Source: Planomicrobium sp. Y74 (GTDB lineage Bacteria; Bacillota; Bacilli; Bacillales_A; Planococcaceae). Taken from it: 64,000 nt of DNA. Below are positions 1 through 8,000 of the stretch, in pieces; within the stretch, counting starts at the first letter, position 1, and each line of letters starts with the position of its first letter. The position numbers and the translations under genes are program-made. The DNA is taken from positions 434,001 through 498,000 of the forward strand of contig NZ_RCWH01000005.1 of the NCBI RefSeq assembly GCF_003668635.1, given 5' to 3'. Under the pieces are notes generated by a model. That model was given only the letters and a program-made list of their open reading frames with translations. It did not search any database and was not told the DNA's origin.

Positions 1-1098
1 CCTGCCGTTCAATAAATAGCGGTGTTCGTTTTCTTTAATAATATCCGCTTCCTCATCTTCATCAAACTCGTCCCGTATTTCTCCGACGATTTCCTCCAGA
101 ATATCTTCCATTGTGATCAAACCGGAAGTCCCTCCATATTCGTCTATTACTAAAGCGATATGGGTGCGGTCTTTCTGCATTTTTACTAATGCTGTCTGAA
201 GAGGGGTCGTTTCATGAAAATACGGCAAGCTGTGAATAAGCTCGGTCATTTGGACTGATCCATTGACTGCGTAATGAGTCAGAACTTCCTTGGCATTGAT
301 GAAACCGATCAGATCGTCTTTATCACCGTCGCGAGCGATCGGGTAACGTGTAAAGCGATGTTCCCGGATTTCTTCCAGTAACTCTTCTGAGCTCAGTGAA
401 TCCGGAAATGCGATCATTTGTGTGCGCGGTACCATGACATCTTTTGCGCTGCGCTCATCAAATGCAAAGATATTCTGCATATACGATAACTCTGCCTGGT
501 TAATCTCGCCGCTTTGAAAGCTCTGGGCCATGATAATCTTCAGCTCTTCTTCAGAATGCCCTTGCTCGGCCTGGGCCGGCTGTATACCGAATATGCGCAG
601 CAAGAGCCGCGAAGCGCCGGTCATAACGTAAATGAACGGAGACATGACTTTTCCGAACGCATACAGAATTGGCGCAAGTGCCAGCGTCATACGCTCAGCT
701 GAATGCAGGGCGAGTGACTTTGGCGTCATTTCACCAATGACAACATGAAGAAAAGTTACCAACGAGAAAGCCAGGATGAAAGAGATGAACAAAGCGGACG
801 AAGAGGGCAGACCAAAATCCCTGAAAAAAGGGAGGATCAGCTGTTCGACAGCCGGTTTACCCAGCCAGCCAAGTCCAAGCGCAGTCATCGTAATGCCAAG
901 CTGGCAGGCGGACAGGTAATAATCGAGATCATCAAGGATCTTTTTCGCGAGTCCGGCCCGCTTATTGCCTTCTTCGATCAACTGATCAATGCGCGACATG
1001 CGGACTTTGACTACCGCAAACTCTGCTCCGACAAATACGGCAGTAAATAAAATTAATAAAACGAATAACGCTGAATTCACTAAAAGTATGGGGTCCAA
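1..1098 (-). CDS. CNNM/CBS-domain membrane protein (HlyC/CorC family), partial
   Basis: The gene reads leftward and runs off the window, so only about 366 N-terminal residues are visible. An N-terminal membrane block (starting [17 protein letters not shown]) carries the CNNM-type motif [16 protein letters not shown]. It is followed by a CBS pair (MVPRTQM for the first, [20 protein letters not shown] for the second). The C-terminal CorC_HlyC domain should lie outside. Proteins of this family are linked to Mg2+/divalent-ion export or tolerance; the substrate cannot be read here. An in-frame stop lies just upstream at 1108-1110, so the start must be close to the TTG at 1098. The strong GGAGGTG at 1123-1129 is about 24 nt upstream, separated by a small hairpin (see finding). 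Confidence 0.85.
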   Translation of the reverse strand, partial: MDPILLVNSALFVLLILFTAVFVGAEFAVVKVRMSRIDQLIEEGNKRAGLAKKILDDLDYYLSACQLGITMTALGLGWLGKPAVEQLILPFFRDFGLPSSSALFISFILAFSLVTFLHVVIGEMTPKSLALHSAERMTLALAPILYAFGKVMSPFIYVMTGASRLLLRIFGIQPAQAEQGHSEEELKIIMAQSFQSGEINQAELSYMQNIFAFDERSAKDVMVPRTQMIAFPDSLSSEELLEEIREHRFTRYPIARDGDKDDLIGFINAKEVLTHYAVNGSVQMTELIHSLPYFHETTPLQTALVKMQKDRTHIALVIDEYGGTSGLITMEDILEEIVGEIRDEFDEDEEADIIKENEHRYLLNGR

Positions 1099-1129
1099 TA
1101 AATTCCCTTAACTAAGGGATTCACCTCCG
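1099..1129 (-). promoter_or_regulatory. Shine-Dalgarno separated from TTG start by a small hairpin
   Basis: On the minus strand a strong GGAGGTG is followed by CCCTT-AGTT-AAGGG (5-bp stem, 4-nt loop) and then TTG. Outside the hairpin the spacer would be about 10-11 nt, so folding could bring the SD to a workable distance. A weaker AAGGGA next to the TTG could serve instead. Seen in sequence; the function is inferred. Confidence 0.4.
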
Positions 1130-1166
1130 GGTTAATTTGTACTATATACAATTTACCACAAGGTGA

Positions 1167-1817
1167 TTATGAAATATATGGTGAATGCTTGTGGCGCTCA
1201 AGCACCTGCAATGTAATTGATTTTACATCCATAACGCTGTCTTCATTGATTACATCTTCAAGAAGTATGTTTTTGAAATAGCTGACGCTGGCTTCAAGCG
1301 GGATATTGAGCAGTTTTGTCAGAGCGATGCGGTACATTTTAGCGAATTCAGGATCGGCATTGCCGCGCTTCATCTCGTTGAAGGATTCATAGAATTGATC
1401 CAGTTTGTCAGCAAGCTCGAGCAGGCGGCCTTCAATTGTTTCATCTTTGCCTTCTTTCATGCGGTCAGAAAACACCTGTTGAAATTCTTCAGGAATTTCC
1501 CGGGAGATGAATTTTGCCATCATCCCTTCTTCGACCTGGGCAATCATTTCTTTCAGCTCGGGTGAAGAATGTTTGACCGGTGTTTTAATATCGCCGATAA
1601 AGACTTCAGCAAAATCGTGGTTGATGGTTTTTTCATAGAGCGATTTCCAATCGATGTTGCGCCCGGCCCGTTCTTCGATTGTGGCAAAGAACATGGCGTA
1701 CTGGCTGACCTTCCAGGAATGGGCAGCCACATTATGTTCTTCAAATTTAAATCTGCCTGGCGCACGGATGATACGCTCCAAATCATTCAATGAGTTAAAA
1801 AATGCATGGATTCCCAT
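1167..1817 (-). CDS. HD-domain phosphohydrolase, YfbR-like 5'-nucleotidase
   Basis: 216 residues. The HD metal-binding pattern is visible: His33 (AAHSWKV), His67-Asp68 (TINHDFAEVFIGD) and a later Asp in LADKLDQF. This layout matches the YfbR/YqeK-like HD nucleotidases, which dephosphorylate deoxyribonucleoside monophosphates using divalent metal in the cytoplasm. The ATG has a good ribosome site (AAAGGAG, about 8 nt upstream). It is a single gene between the CNNM gene on the same strand and a divergent DUF457 gene. Substrate range is not deducible; the family assignment is fairly sure. Confidence 0.75.
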   Translation of the reverse strand: MGIHAFFNSLNDLERIIRAPGRFKFEEHNVAAHSWKVSQYAMFFATIEERAGRNIDWKSLYEKTINHDFAEVFIGDIKTPVKHSSPELKEMIAQVEEGMMAKFISREIPEEFQQVFSDRMKEGKDETIEGRLLELADKLDQFYESFNEMKRGNADPEFAKMYRIALTKLLNIPLEASVSYFKNILLEDVINEDSVMDVKSITLQVLERHKHSPYIS

Positions 1818-1906
1818 AGTTAAAACTCCTTTTTCTTTATTTCTATATCTCCACCATACCCGATTTTCCGTATAATAAAAGAGACTACAGCAGAAGGAGA
1901 ATCAGC

Positions 1907-2386
1907 ATGACTGGGAAAACACACATCATCGGCGGCATCGCAGCAAGTCTTGCATTCGCACAAATTACAAATTACGAACCGGTGCTCCTGCTTGGGGCGG
2001 GAGCAGTAGGAGCGGTGATACCGGATATCTGCCATGGAGGCAGCAAAATCGGCCGGACTTTTCCGGTTGTTTCGAAAATCATCAATACACTATTCGGTCA
2101 CCGGACATTCACCCATAGCCTTATCTTTCTATTGATGGCAGCGTTATTGTTTTATGCCTTCTTGCCGAATGAGGCTATTGCAGCCGGTTTGCTGGTGGGG
2201 ATGGCCAGCCATCTGGTACTGGATATGGCAACTAAAAATGGCATAAAATTATTGTTCCCACTTAAAGTCACAGTCCGTTTTCCTATTACTGCAAAAACTG
2301 GCGGAACAGCAGAATATGTTGTTTTTGCAATGTTGTCCCTGCTTTCCGTCTATTTTGGGCTGTCAGCTTTTGATTTTAATTTTTGA
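1907..2386 (+). CDS. DUF457/YdjM-type membrane-bound metal-dependent hydrolase
   Basis: 159 residues with the family's N-terminal THIIGG motif (residues 5-10), an early Asp in IPDICHGGSK, and GHRTFTHSL followed by a hydrophobic segment. His and Asp residues lie next to three or four predicted membrane helices, as in the LexA-regulated YdjM family. The enzymatic activity of this family has not been firmly defined, so hydrolase is a family label. The ATG follows AGAAGGAGAATCAGC. The gene is divergent from the HD nucleotidase across an 89-bp gap. Confidence 0.7.
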   Translation: MTGKTHIIGGIAASLAFAQITNYEPVLLLGAGAVGAVIPDICHGGSKIGRTFPVVSKIINTLFGHRTFTHSLIFLLMAALLFYAFLPNEAIAAGLLVGMASHLVLDMATKNGIKLLFPLKVTVRFPITAKTGGTAEYVVFAMLSLLSVYFGLSAFDFNF

Positions 2387-2446
2387 TTAGAAGCTTAATT
2401 TGGCTTTGTTGGCCCTGATGATTGCTCAATCACAATTGCCTCTTGT

Positions 2447-2471
2447 GTTTTCTTTGAATAGATTGGGGAAA
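2447..2471 (+). promoter_or_regulatory. Possible sigma-B-type promoter
   Basis: GTTTTC, 13 nt, GGGAAA lies 37 nt before the small hydrophilic ORF at 2508. Compared with GTTTAA-N12-14-GGGTAT it keeps four of six bases in each box with ideal spacing. Weak support on its own. Confidence 0.35.
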
Positions 2472-2507
2472 GGGATAGATAAGACAATCTTCTTGGGAGG
2501 GATCACC

Positions 2508-2699
2508 ATGAGCAAGCAGGAATTTTCTGATCGGGAACAAGAGAGCAAAAGTACCAGAAGAGGCGGCCAACAACACGGAAGTTTTGGCGGCAAGAATGCA
2601 GAACAGCGTGATGGGGAAGAGCTTCGAAAAGAAGGAGCCCACAGTAATACAGGGATAGGGGATGAAAAGATTCCTATCCGCGAAAATGAAGATGAATAA
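2508..2699 (+). CDS. Small hydrophilic protein, KGG-like
   Basis: 63 residues, very rich in Lys, Glu, Gln and Gly, with no hydrophobic core. The core GGKNAEQRDGEELRKEG resembles the Gly-Gly-rich repeats of GsiB/con-10-type stress proteins, but the match is too degenerate for a firm call. The start is the ATG at 2508 with GGGAGGG 7 nt upstream; an upstream in-frame ATG at 2400 lacks a ribosome site. A possible sigma-B promoter precedes it and a terminator follows. Function unknown; a stress-inducible hydrophilin is an inference. Confidence 0.55.
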   Translation: MSKQEFSDREQESKSTRRGGQQHGSFGGKNAEQRDGEELRKEGAHSNTGIGDEKIPIRENEDE

Positions 2700-2700
2700 T

Positions 2701-2740
2701 AAAAAGACAGCCCCCTTAAAAAGTAGGGAGCTGTCTTTTT
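2701..2740. terminator. Bidirectional rho-independent terminator
   Basis: AAAAAGACAGC pairs with GCTGTCTTTTT around a C-rich/G-rich middle. It separates the convergent genes at 2508 and 2739 and gives T-runs on both strands. Confidence 0.8.
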
Positions 2741-3170
2741 ACATTTTATTAAAGAAAGAAAGAATTTGCTTTTTGGATGGTTCCTGCAAGCGATAGCGCA
2801 ATTCCTTATTCTGTGTGTTGACAATATGATAAGCCGGATTTTCGGCTACAGTAAATTTCCAGTGTGGTTTCGTGTTTTTCTTTGTGATTTTCAGCTCAGG
2901 AGGCATCATTTTATCAATGAAACTTTCAAGCTTGGCCATGAGAAAGGTATCCATATATCGGACAATCAAAAATCCTTGTTGTTTTTCCGGATCATATTTT
3001 GCCAATGTAAAATCGCTGATGTCAAATCCTTTTTCATAACGCTGGACCGATGGGGATAATACGAAAGTATCCTCATTTGTAAATACAGCCGAATTGCCCT
3101 GTTGCTTCAGCCCGAGTTCTTCTACCAAAAAATCTTTATTGACCATACTCATTTCTCGTGCAGTAGCCAT
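2739..3170 (-). CDS. Conserved-looking hypothetical protein, 143 aa
   Basis: 143 residues, soluble, no signal peptide or membrane segment. Visible features are a mixed alpha/beta pattern with KKNTKPHWKFTVAENPAYHIV near the middle and a basic C terminus. I do not recognise a family. The start is well supported: TAAGGAGGAATAAC precedes the ATG. It is convergent with the small protein at 2508 and divergent from the SRAP gene. An AT-rich promoter (TATAAT on the minus strand near 3203-3208) lies upstream, next to two stacked inverted repeats. Confidence 0.6.
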   Translation of the reverse strand: MATAREMSMVNKDFLVEELGLKQQGNSAVFTNEDTFVLSPSVQRYEKGFDISDFTLAKYDPEKQQGFLIVRYMDTFLMAKLESFIDKMMPPELKITKKNTKPHWKFTVAENPAYHIVNTQNKELRYRLQEPSKKQILSFFNKM

Positions 3171-3487
3171 GTTATTCCTCCTTACAAAAATCTTTGTATA
3201 CCTATTATAACACTCTTTCCTTAGGAAAGGGTTTCGAACCCTCTCGATTGATGGTATTCAAGAAATAATCAGCAGAAGATTAACAGTTTATGTAAAATAA
3301 CCGGAATTTTCATAATGCATATATGATTGCGTATTAAAATAGTGATAATATTTTGGGATTTCGGATTAATATATATATAAAGTTAATTAAGGTGGAACAG
3401 GTCCGGAAATCAGATGAAATATGGCGAAATAAGTTTCTATTAATTTTTCAGAAAACAAAGTACAATATTTGCGAAAGGGTGGTTGTT
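3171..3487. other. Divergent intergenic region with stacked inverted repeats
   Basis: 317 bp between two divergent genes. It holds a minus-strand TATAAT for the 143-aa gene. Upstream of that are two adjacent inverted repeats, CTTTCC-TTA-GGAAAG (3215-3229) and AGGG-TTTCGAA-CCCT (3228-3242). The remainder is AT-rich and must contain the SRAP promoter; I cannot assign that promoter with confidence. Confidence 0.4.
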
Positions 3488-4165
3488 ATGTGCGGAAGAT
3501 TTGCGTTATATGCAGATTATAAGGTCATACTGGAACGTTTTGATATCGACCAGGCATCATTTGATGAAGACGAATATGAGCCAAGTTATAATATTGCACC
3601 TTCCCAGCAAGTGGCGGCGGTTGTCAGCGACGGGAATAAAAACCGCTTAGGCAGACTGAAGTGGGGTCTTATTCCGCCGTGGGCAAAAGATACAAAAATA
3701 GGGTATAAGATGATCAATGCCAGGTCGGAAACTGCGGCAGAAAAGCCGAGTTACCGCAATGCCTTCAAGAAGAAGCGCTGCCTCGTTGTAGCAGATTCCT
3801 TCTATGAATGGAGAAAGGAAGAAACAGGGAAAACACCGATGCTGATTAAGATGAAATCAGGCGAACCTTTTGCATTTGCGGCTTTGTGGGAATCCTGGGA
3901 ATCTCCTGAAGGAGACACAGTCCACAGCTGCTCTATTTTGACCACTAAACCGAATGAGATAATGGCATCTATCCATGACCGTATGCCGGTCATTTTATCC
4001 AAGGAAGCGGAAAAGATCTGGCTGGATCCAAATGTTCAGGATTTCGAATTGCTGGAGAGCCTTCTAAAACCCTACGACGACGGTGAACTGGAAGCTTACG
4101 AGGTGTCGGATGAAGTGAATTCACCCAAAAACAATAACCCAGCTCTAATCCGCAAAATAAGCTGA
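3488..4165 (+). CDS. SOS response-associated peptidase (SRAP/YedK/HMCES family)
   Basis: 225 residues. After removal of Met1 the catalytic Cys2 (MCGRF) is N-terminal. Other active-site residues are Asn77 (NARSET), Glu107 (SFYEWR) and His163 (IHDRMP), matching the C2/N75/E105/H160 set of E. coli YedK. The protein forms a thiazolidine crosslink with abasic sites in single-stranded DNA, shielding them during replication. The start at 3488 is fixed by the need for Cys2 and by GAAAGGGTGG upstream; the reading frame is open further upstream but that part is AT-rich and not plausible. Followed by a terminator. Confidence 0.93.
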   Translation: MCGRFALYADYKVILERFDIDQASFDEDEYEPSYNIAPSQQVAAVVSDGNKNRLGRLKWGLIPPWAKDTKIGYKMINARSETAAEKPSYRNAFKKKRCLVVADSFYEWRKEETGKTPMLIKMKSGEPFAFAALWESWESPEGDTVHSCSILTTKPNEIMASIHDRMPVILSKEAEKIWLDPNVQDFELLESLLKPYDDGELEAYEVSDEVNSPKNNNPALIRKIS

Positions 4166-4186
4166 TTCATCTGGAAAGAGACGAAT

Positions 4187-4220
4187 GAGAGAGGGCAGGA
4201 AAATGGCTCTCTCTTTTTTT
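4187..4220 (+). terminator. Rho-independent terminator after the SRAP gene
   Basis: GAGAGAG (4187-4193) pairs with CTCTCTC (4207-4213) and is followed by a run of T. Confidence 0.75.
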
Positions 4221-4254
4221 GAATTATGCTACTATTATAAAGAGGTGACTTAAA

Positions 4255-4698
4255 TTGATTCGTGAAATTGACCACCGCAATGAATCTGCAGCCAAGGAAA
4301 TCCAGCGTATTCAGCGCCCGGCTTATTTGGTGGAAGCAGAATTGATGGGTTTCAAAGGCATTCCGCAATTAAAAGAGTCCATCCTTGAAATTCAGAATAG
4401 CGGCGAAACCTTTCTCGGGTATCTGGAACATGAGCGTCTGAAGGGCTTCATTTCTTATAAAAAAGAAGGAAATGTGGTAGATATCCACCGCCTGGTAGTC
4501 GATCCGGAGCATTTCCGACAAGGAATCGGAAGGGAACTGCTGACGTCTTTAACGAAAATTTTTAATGGAATGGAATTCATCGTCAGCACTGGCAAAGCGA
4601 ATAAACCGGCAAAAAATCTTTATACAAGTTTCGGATTTACCGAGTCAGAGGATTTTGAAGTTGCGGCGGGCATTTTCTGTACAACTCTTGAAAAATGA
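4255..4698 (+). CDS. GNAT family N-acetyltransferase
   Basis: 147 residues with the acetyl-CoA-binding motif A, RLVVDPEHFRQGIGRELL (about residues 80-97), and a C-terminal KPAKNLYTSFGF typical of GNAT fold enzymes. The substrate cannot be deduced. The start is TTG, with AGAGGTGA at the right distance; no better in-frame start exists. It ends 29 bp before the gamma-glutamyltransferase gene on the same strand and may be cotranscribed with it. Confidence 0.85.
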   Translation: MIREIDHRNESAAKEIQRIQRPAYLVEAELMGFKGIPQLKESILEIQNSGETFLGYLEHERLKGFISYKKEGNVVDIHRLVVDPEHFRQGIGRELLTSLTKIFNGMEFIVSTGKANKPAKNLYTSFGFTESEDFEVAAGIFCTTLEK

Positions 4699-4727
4699 AA
4701 TTCAGATAACAGATTGGAGGAATAGTT

Positions 4728-6332
4728 ATGGATTATTTAAATCATCCGTTTGCATCCAAGAGGCATACAGTATTTTCGAAAAAAGGGATGGTAGCAACAT
4801 CACAGCCGCTGGCAGCACAGGCAGGGCTTGAAATCATGCAAAAAGGCGGCAACGCCATTGATGCGGCTATTGCAACAGCAGCTGCATTGACGGTTGTGGA
4901 GCCGACTTCGAACGGCATCGGAGGAGACGCGTTTGCTCTTGTATGGGTAAAAGATAAGCTTCACGGCCTGAACAGTTCAGGTCCTGCACCTAAAAGCATT
5001 TCTGCAGAGGCAGTAAAAGCATTAGGGCATGAAAAGATGCCGGTGCATGGGGTAGTGCCCATCACGGTTCCGGGAGTCCCGGCCGCTTGGGCGGAATTAT
5101 CACAAAAGTTCGGTAAGCTGTCGCTGGCGGAAACAATGAAACCGGCAATCAGTTATGCAGAAAACGGTTATCCGCTGACCCCGATTCTCGGAAAGTATTG
5201 GAAAGCTGCTTATACAAGTTTCAAGAAAAACTTCACTTCTGAAGAGTATCAGGCGTGGTTCGATACATTTGCACCTGGCGGTAAAATTCCTGCCATCGGA
5301 GAGATGTGGTCATCACCAGGGCATGCGGCTACCTTAAGAGAAATAGGGGAAACCGATGCGCGCTCTTTTTATGAAGGTCCGATCGCTGAAAAAATTGATA
5401 CATATATTAAAAAACATGGCGGCTTTTTGGCTAAAGAGGATCTGGCAGCTTACAAACCTGAATGGGTGGAGCCCATTTCTGCTCATTATAAGGGGTATGA
5501 TGTGTGGGAAATTCCACCGAATGGACAAGGTATGGTGGCATTGATGGCGTTAAATATCTTCAAAAAAATGAAGAAGCCGCAGTGGCAATCGGCACAGACG
5601 CTGCATGAGCAAATCGAATCGATGAAGCTGGCGTTTACTGATGGCAAAGCATTTATCACTGAACCTGAAGCTATGCCAGTCAGCGCAGAACATCTTTTAT
5701 CCGAAGGATATGCGGAAACACGAAGTGCGTCAATTGGTGAAGCGGCATCAGATCCCGAACCATACGAATTGCCGAAAGGCGGCACCGTGTATTTGGCTGC
5801 AGCGGATGAAGAAGGAAACATGATTTCCTATATCCAGAGTAATTATATGGGCTTTGGTTCCGGCATAGTCATTCTTGGAACAGGCATCGGCATGCAAAAC
5901 CGCGGAGCCGATTTTTCACTGGATGAAAGCCATCCGAATGTGTTGAAGGGCGGGAAAAAGACGTTCCATACGATAATTCCCGGCTTCCTGACAAAAGATG
6001 GAAAAGCAGTCGGACCTTTCGGTGTTATGGGCGGCTATATGCAGCCTCAAGGCCATTTTCAGGTTGTTACGAATACAATAGATTATCTGCTGAATCCACA
6101 GGCCGCACTTGATGCACCGCGCTGGCAATGGATGGAAGGCAAAATCGTTCTGGTCGAACCGGATTTCCCGAATTATTTGGCACAAGCCTTAGCCAGAAAA
6201 GGGCATACGATCCAAGTAGCGACCGATGGCGGAAGTTTCGGGCGTGGACAGATTATCTGGCGCAACCCGGAGACTGGCGTTTTAGCCGGAGGTACTGAAT
6301 CGCGGACAGATGGCATGATTGCAGCTTGGTAG
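4728..6332 (+). CDS. ywrD: Gamma-glutamyltransferase family protein (YwrD-like)
   Basis: 534 residues without a signal peptide, like cytoplasmic B. subtilis YwrD (about 525 aa). The N-terminal part has GNAIDAAIATAAALTVVEPTSNGIGGDAF. The autocatalytic cleavage point is the Thr353 in PKGGTVYLAAADEEGN, which would become the nucleophile of the small subunit, followed by a conserved SNYMGFGSG and GGYMQPQGH. The enzyme class hydrolyses or transfers gamma-glutamyl groups, for example from glutathione. Seven bases before the predicted chromate transporter message begins, this gene ends; the same gene neighbourhood (ywrD next to ywrB/ywrA) occurs in B. subtilis. Confidence 0.88.
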   Translation: MDYLNHPFASKRHTVFSKKGMVATSQPLAAQAGLEIMQKGGNAIDAAIATAAALTVVEPTSNGIGGDAFALVWVKDKLHGLNSSGPAPKSISAEAVKALGHEKMPVHGVVPITVPGVPAAWAELSQKFGKLSLAETMKPAISYAENGYPLTPILGKYWKAAYTSFKKNFTSEEYQAWFDTFAPGGKIPAIGEMWSSPGHAATLREIGETDARSFYEGPIAEKIDTYIKKHGGFLAKEDLAAYKPEWVEPISAHYKGYDVWEIPPNGQGMVALMALNIFKKMKKPQWQSAQTLHEQIESMKLAFTDGKAFITEPEAMPVSAEHLLSEGYAETRSASIGEAASDPEPYELPKGGTVYLAAADEEGNMISYIQSNYMGFGSGIVILGTGIGMQNRGADFSLDESHPNVLKGGKKTFHTIIPGFLTKDGKAVGPFGVMGGYMQPQGHFQVVTNTIDYLLNPQAALDAPRWQWMEGKIVLVEPDFPNYLAQALARKGHTIQVATDGGSFGRGQIIWRNPETGVLAGGTESRTDGMIAAW

Positions 6333-6365
6333 AAAGTTGTGGAAAAGGGAAAGGAGGGGCTTTTT

Positions 6366-6917
6366 GTGAATAAGAATACCGATTTGTTCGCTGCTTTTTT
6401 TCGTATCGGCATGCTGGGGTTCGGCGGAGGCCCTTCAGCGATTCCACTTTTTGAACAGGAAGCAGTAAAAAAATATAAATGGATGACAAGCGATGAGTTC
6501 GGGGATACCCTTGCTTTAGCAAACACAATGCCGGGACCGCTGGCAACAAAGATGGCTGGATATATCGGTTACCGCGTAAACGGCATTATGGGTTGCCTGG
6601 TGGCTCTGCTTGCTTCTGTCGTGCCTACAGTCCTTCTGATGATCATGCTTTTAGGGGTGCTGCAGCAATATAAAGATGTCGCCTGGGTAGATGGCATGTC
6701 TGAAGCTGTTGTTCCGGTTGTTGGTGTAATGCTTGCTATCCTGACGCTGGATTTTCTGAAGAAATCCGGAGATTCCCTCGGCTGGCTGAGAGCTGTAATT
6801 TACACAGTGATTTCCATAATATTGATGGAAGTGGCAGGAGTTCATCCAGCTGTCCTGATTGTGGCGATACTGGCAATTGTATTTCTTCCGTTCAGGAAGG
6901 AAGGTGAGCCGAAGTGA
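6366..6917 (+). CDS. ywrB: Chromate transporter, N-terminal-type CHR protein
   Basis: 183 residues from the GTG at 6366, chosen because AAGGAGGGG lies 6 nt upstream; a GTG at 6339 is in frame but precedes that ribosome site. The CHR signature is clear: FGGGPSAIPLFEQEAV near residue 20 and NTMPGPLATKMAGYIGY, then hydrophobic helices. This is a half-size transporter that works together with the following gene, which overlaps it by 4 bp. Short-chain CHR pairs export chromate or related oxyanions; sulfate-related roles are possible. Confidence 0.88.
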   Translation: MNKNTDLFAAFFRIGMLGFGGGPSAIPLFEQEAVKKYKWMTSDEFGDTLALANTMPGPLATKMAGYIGYRVNGIMGCLVALLASVVPTVLLMIMLLGVLQQYKDVAWVDGMSEAVVPVVGVMLAILTLDFLKKSGDSLGWLRAVIYTVISIILMEVAGVHPAVLIVAILAIVFLPFRKEGEPK

Positions 6918-7447
6918 TTTATTGGCAAATTTTTATGGCCTTCTTTATTCCAGGAATTTTGGGCTACGGCGGCGGCCCTGCTTCTATCCCGCTAGTGGAA
7001 AAGGAAGTAGTGGATCGCTATGGCTGGATGACTACCCAGGAATTCGGGGAAGTATTGGCACTGGGCAATGCGCTTCCCGGACCGGTCGCCACTAAAATGG
7101 CCGGTTATATCGGTTACACGGAAGGCGGTATCATTGGTTCGGCTGTTGCGCTTTTTGCTTCGGTTGCGCCTTCTTTGATCTTGATGATCGGATTGATGGT
7201 CACTCTTTTGAAATACAAAGACTCACCTAAAGTAAAGAACATCACTAAAATGATACGGCCGGTCATCGCTGTGCTGCTTGGTGCCATGGCCCTGAAGTTC
7301 TTTGTGACTTCTTATGAGACATCCGGCACCATTCAAACAATTTTGCTGATCATTATCAGTTACTGGCTGCTCGAAATCAGGAAAATGCATCCTGCATATG
7401 TGATCCTGATGGCGCTGGCTTACGGCGCGCTAACCGGTTTCTTTTAA
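6914..7447 (+). CDS. ywrA: Chromate transporter, C-terminal-type CHR protein
   Basis: 177 residues, paralogous to the preceding gene: GYGGGPASIPLVEKEVVDRYGWM and NALPGPVATKMAGYIGYTEG. It starts with GTG within GTGA at 6914, overlapping the stop of the upstream gene by 4 bp, so translation is coupled. The two halves are expected to form one antiparallel heterodimeric transporter in the membrane. A clear terminator follows 7 bp after the stop. Confidence 0.88.
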   Translation: MIYWQIFMAFFIPGILGYGGGPASIPLVEKEVVDRYGWMTTQEFGEVLALGNALPGPVATKMAGYIGYTEGGIIGSAVALFASVAPSLILMIGLMVTLLKYKDSPKVKNITKMIRPVIAVLLGAMALKFFVTSYETSGTIQTILLIIISYWLLEIRKMHPAYVILMALAYGALTGFF

Positions 7448-7454
7448 GTTCCTG

Positions 7455-7480
7455 CCATCCGCAATGTGCGGATGGCTTTT
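7455..7480 (+). terminator. Terminator of the ywrD-ywrB-ywrA unit
   Basis: Perfect 8-bp stem CCATCCGC / GCGGATGG with a 5-nt loop followed by CTTTTTG. Confidence 0.9.
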
Positions 7481-7495
7481 TGCGTGCTTTTCTAT

Positions 7496-7860
7496 GTCCA
7501 GACTCCAGCGGCCCAGCCCTTCGGGTCATAAGCCACTTTGGCTGTGCGGCTGAAAAGACGCCGCTTCGCCAAATCATCTTATGCCTTTCAGAGCTTAACG
7601 GGCGCTGTCGCTTTTCTATGTCCAGACTCCAGCGGCCCAGCCCTTCGGGTCATAAGCCACTTTGGCTGTGCGGCTGAAAAGACGCCGCTTCGCCAAATCG
7701 TCTTATGCCTTTCAGAGCTTAACGGGCGCTGTCGCTTTTCTATGTCCAGACTCCAACGGCCAACTCCTCGGACTTAAGCTGCCCTTCCTGTGCGGCAAAG
7801 AGCGCCGCTTCGGAAGTTCATCTTAAGCCTGTCGGAGCTGAGCGGCCGTTTCCGCTTTTC
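7496..7860 (+). repeat. Structured intergenic repeat array A, three tandem units
   Basis: Units at 7496-7616, 7620-7740 and 7744-7860. The first two repeat with an exact 124-bp period and are almost identical, so duplication is recent. The third has diverged but keeps the fold. Each begins GTCCAGACTCCA and ends CGCTTTTC. Helices in unit 1: CATAAG/CTTATG, TTTGGC/GCCAAA, GCGGC/GCCGC. In unit 3: CTTAAG/CTTAAG, CTTCC/GGAAG, GCGGC/GCCGC. The array fills most of the 553-bp gap before hslO; the last 140 bp are AT-rich and must hold the hslO promoter. Short reading frames in the array are repeat artefacts. Confidence 0.9.
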
Positions 7861-8000
7861 TTCTAAGCAGATTTATTTACTTTTATTTGCAGAGGTTTTA
7901 ATCTATATGAAGCAAAACTTTACGCTTGTATTGTTAAATGAATAAACATAGTGTCCAGTGCAGTAAGCCAGCAGGATACTTTATATGAGAGGGAGAAAAA

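Noticed and set aside
3226-3243. tRNA T-arm remnant or attachment site (GGGTTCGAAACCC on the minus strand)
   Set aside because: The stem-loop looks like a T-arm, but no acceptor stem, anticodon arm or CCA end surrounds it, and no integrase is near.
3353-3487. Upstream extension of the SRAP protein by 45 residues
   Set aside because: Catalysis needs Cys2 to become N-terminal, and the extension is AT-rich with no ribosome site.
7480-7777. Open frames of 65-79 codons inside the repeat array
   Set aside because: They repeat with the 124-bp DNA unit, have no ribosome site and disappear in other copies; they are by-products of the repeats. The same applies to 61949-62263, 41262-41570 and 34757-34990.
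7496-7860. Tandem direct repeats as a CRISPR array
   Set aside because: Units are about 120 bp, contiguous, without short regular spacers, and no cas gene is near.
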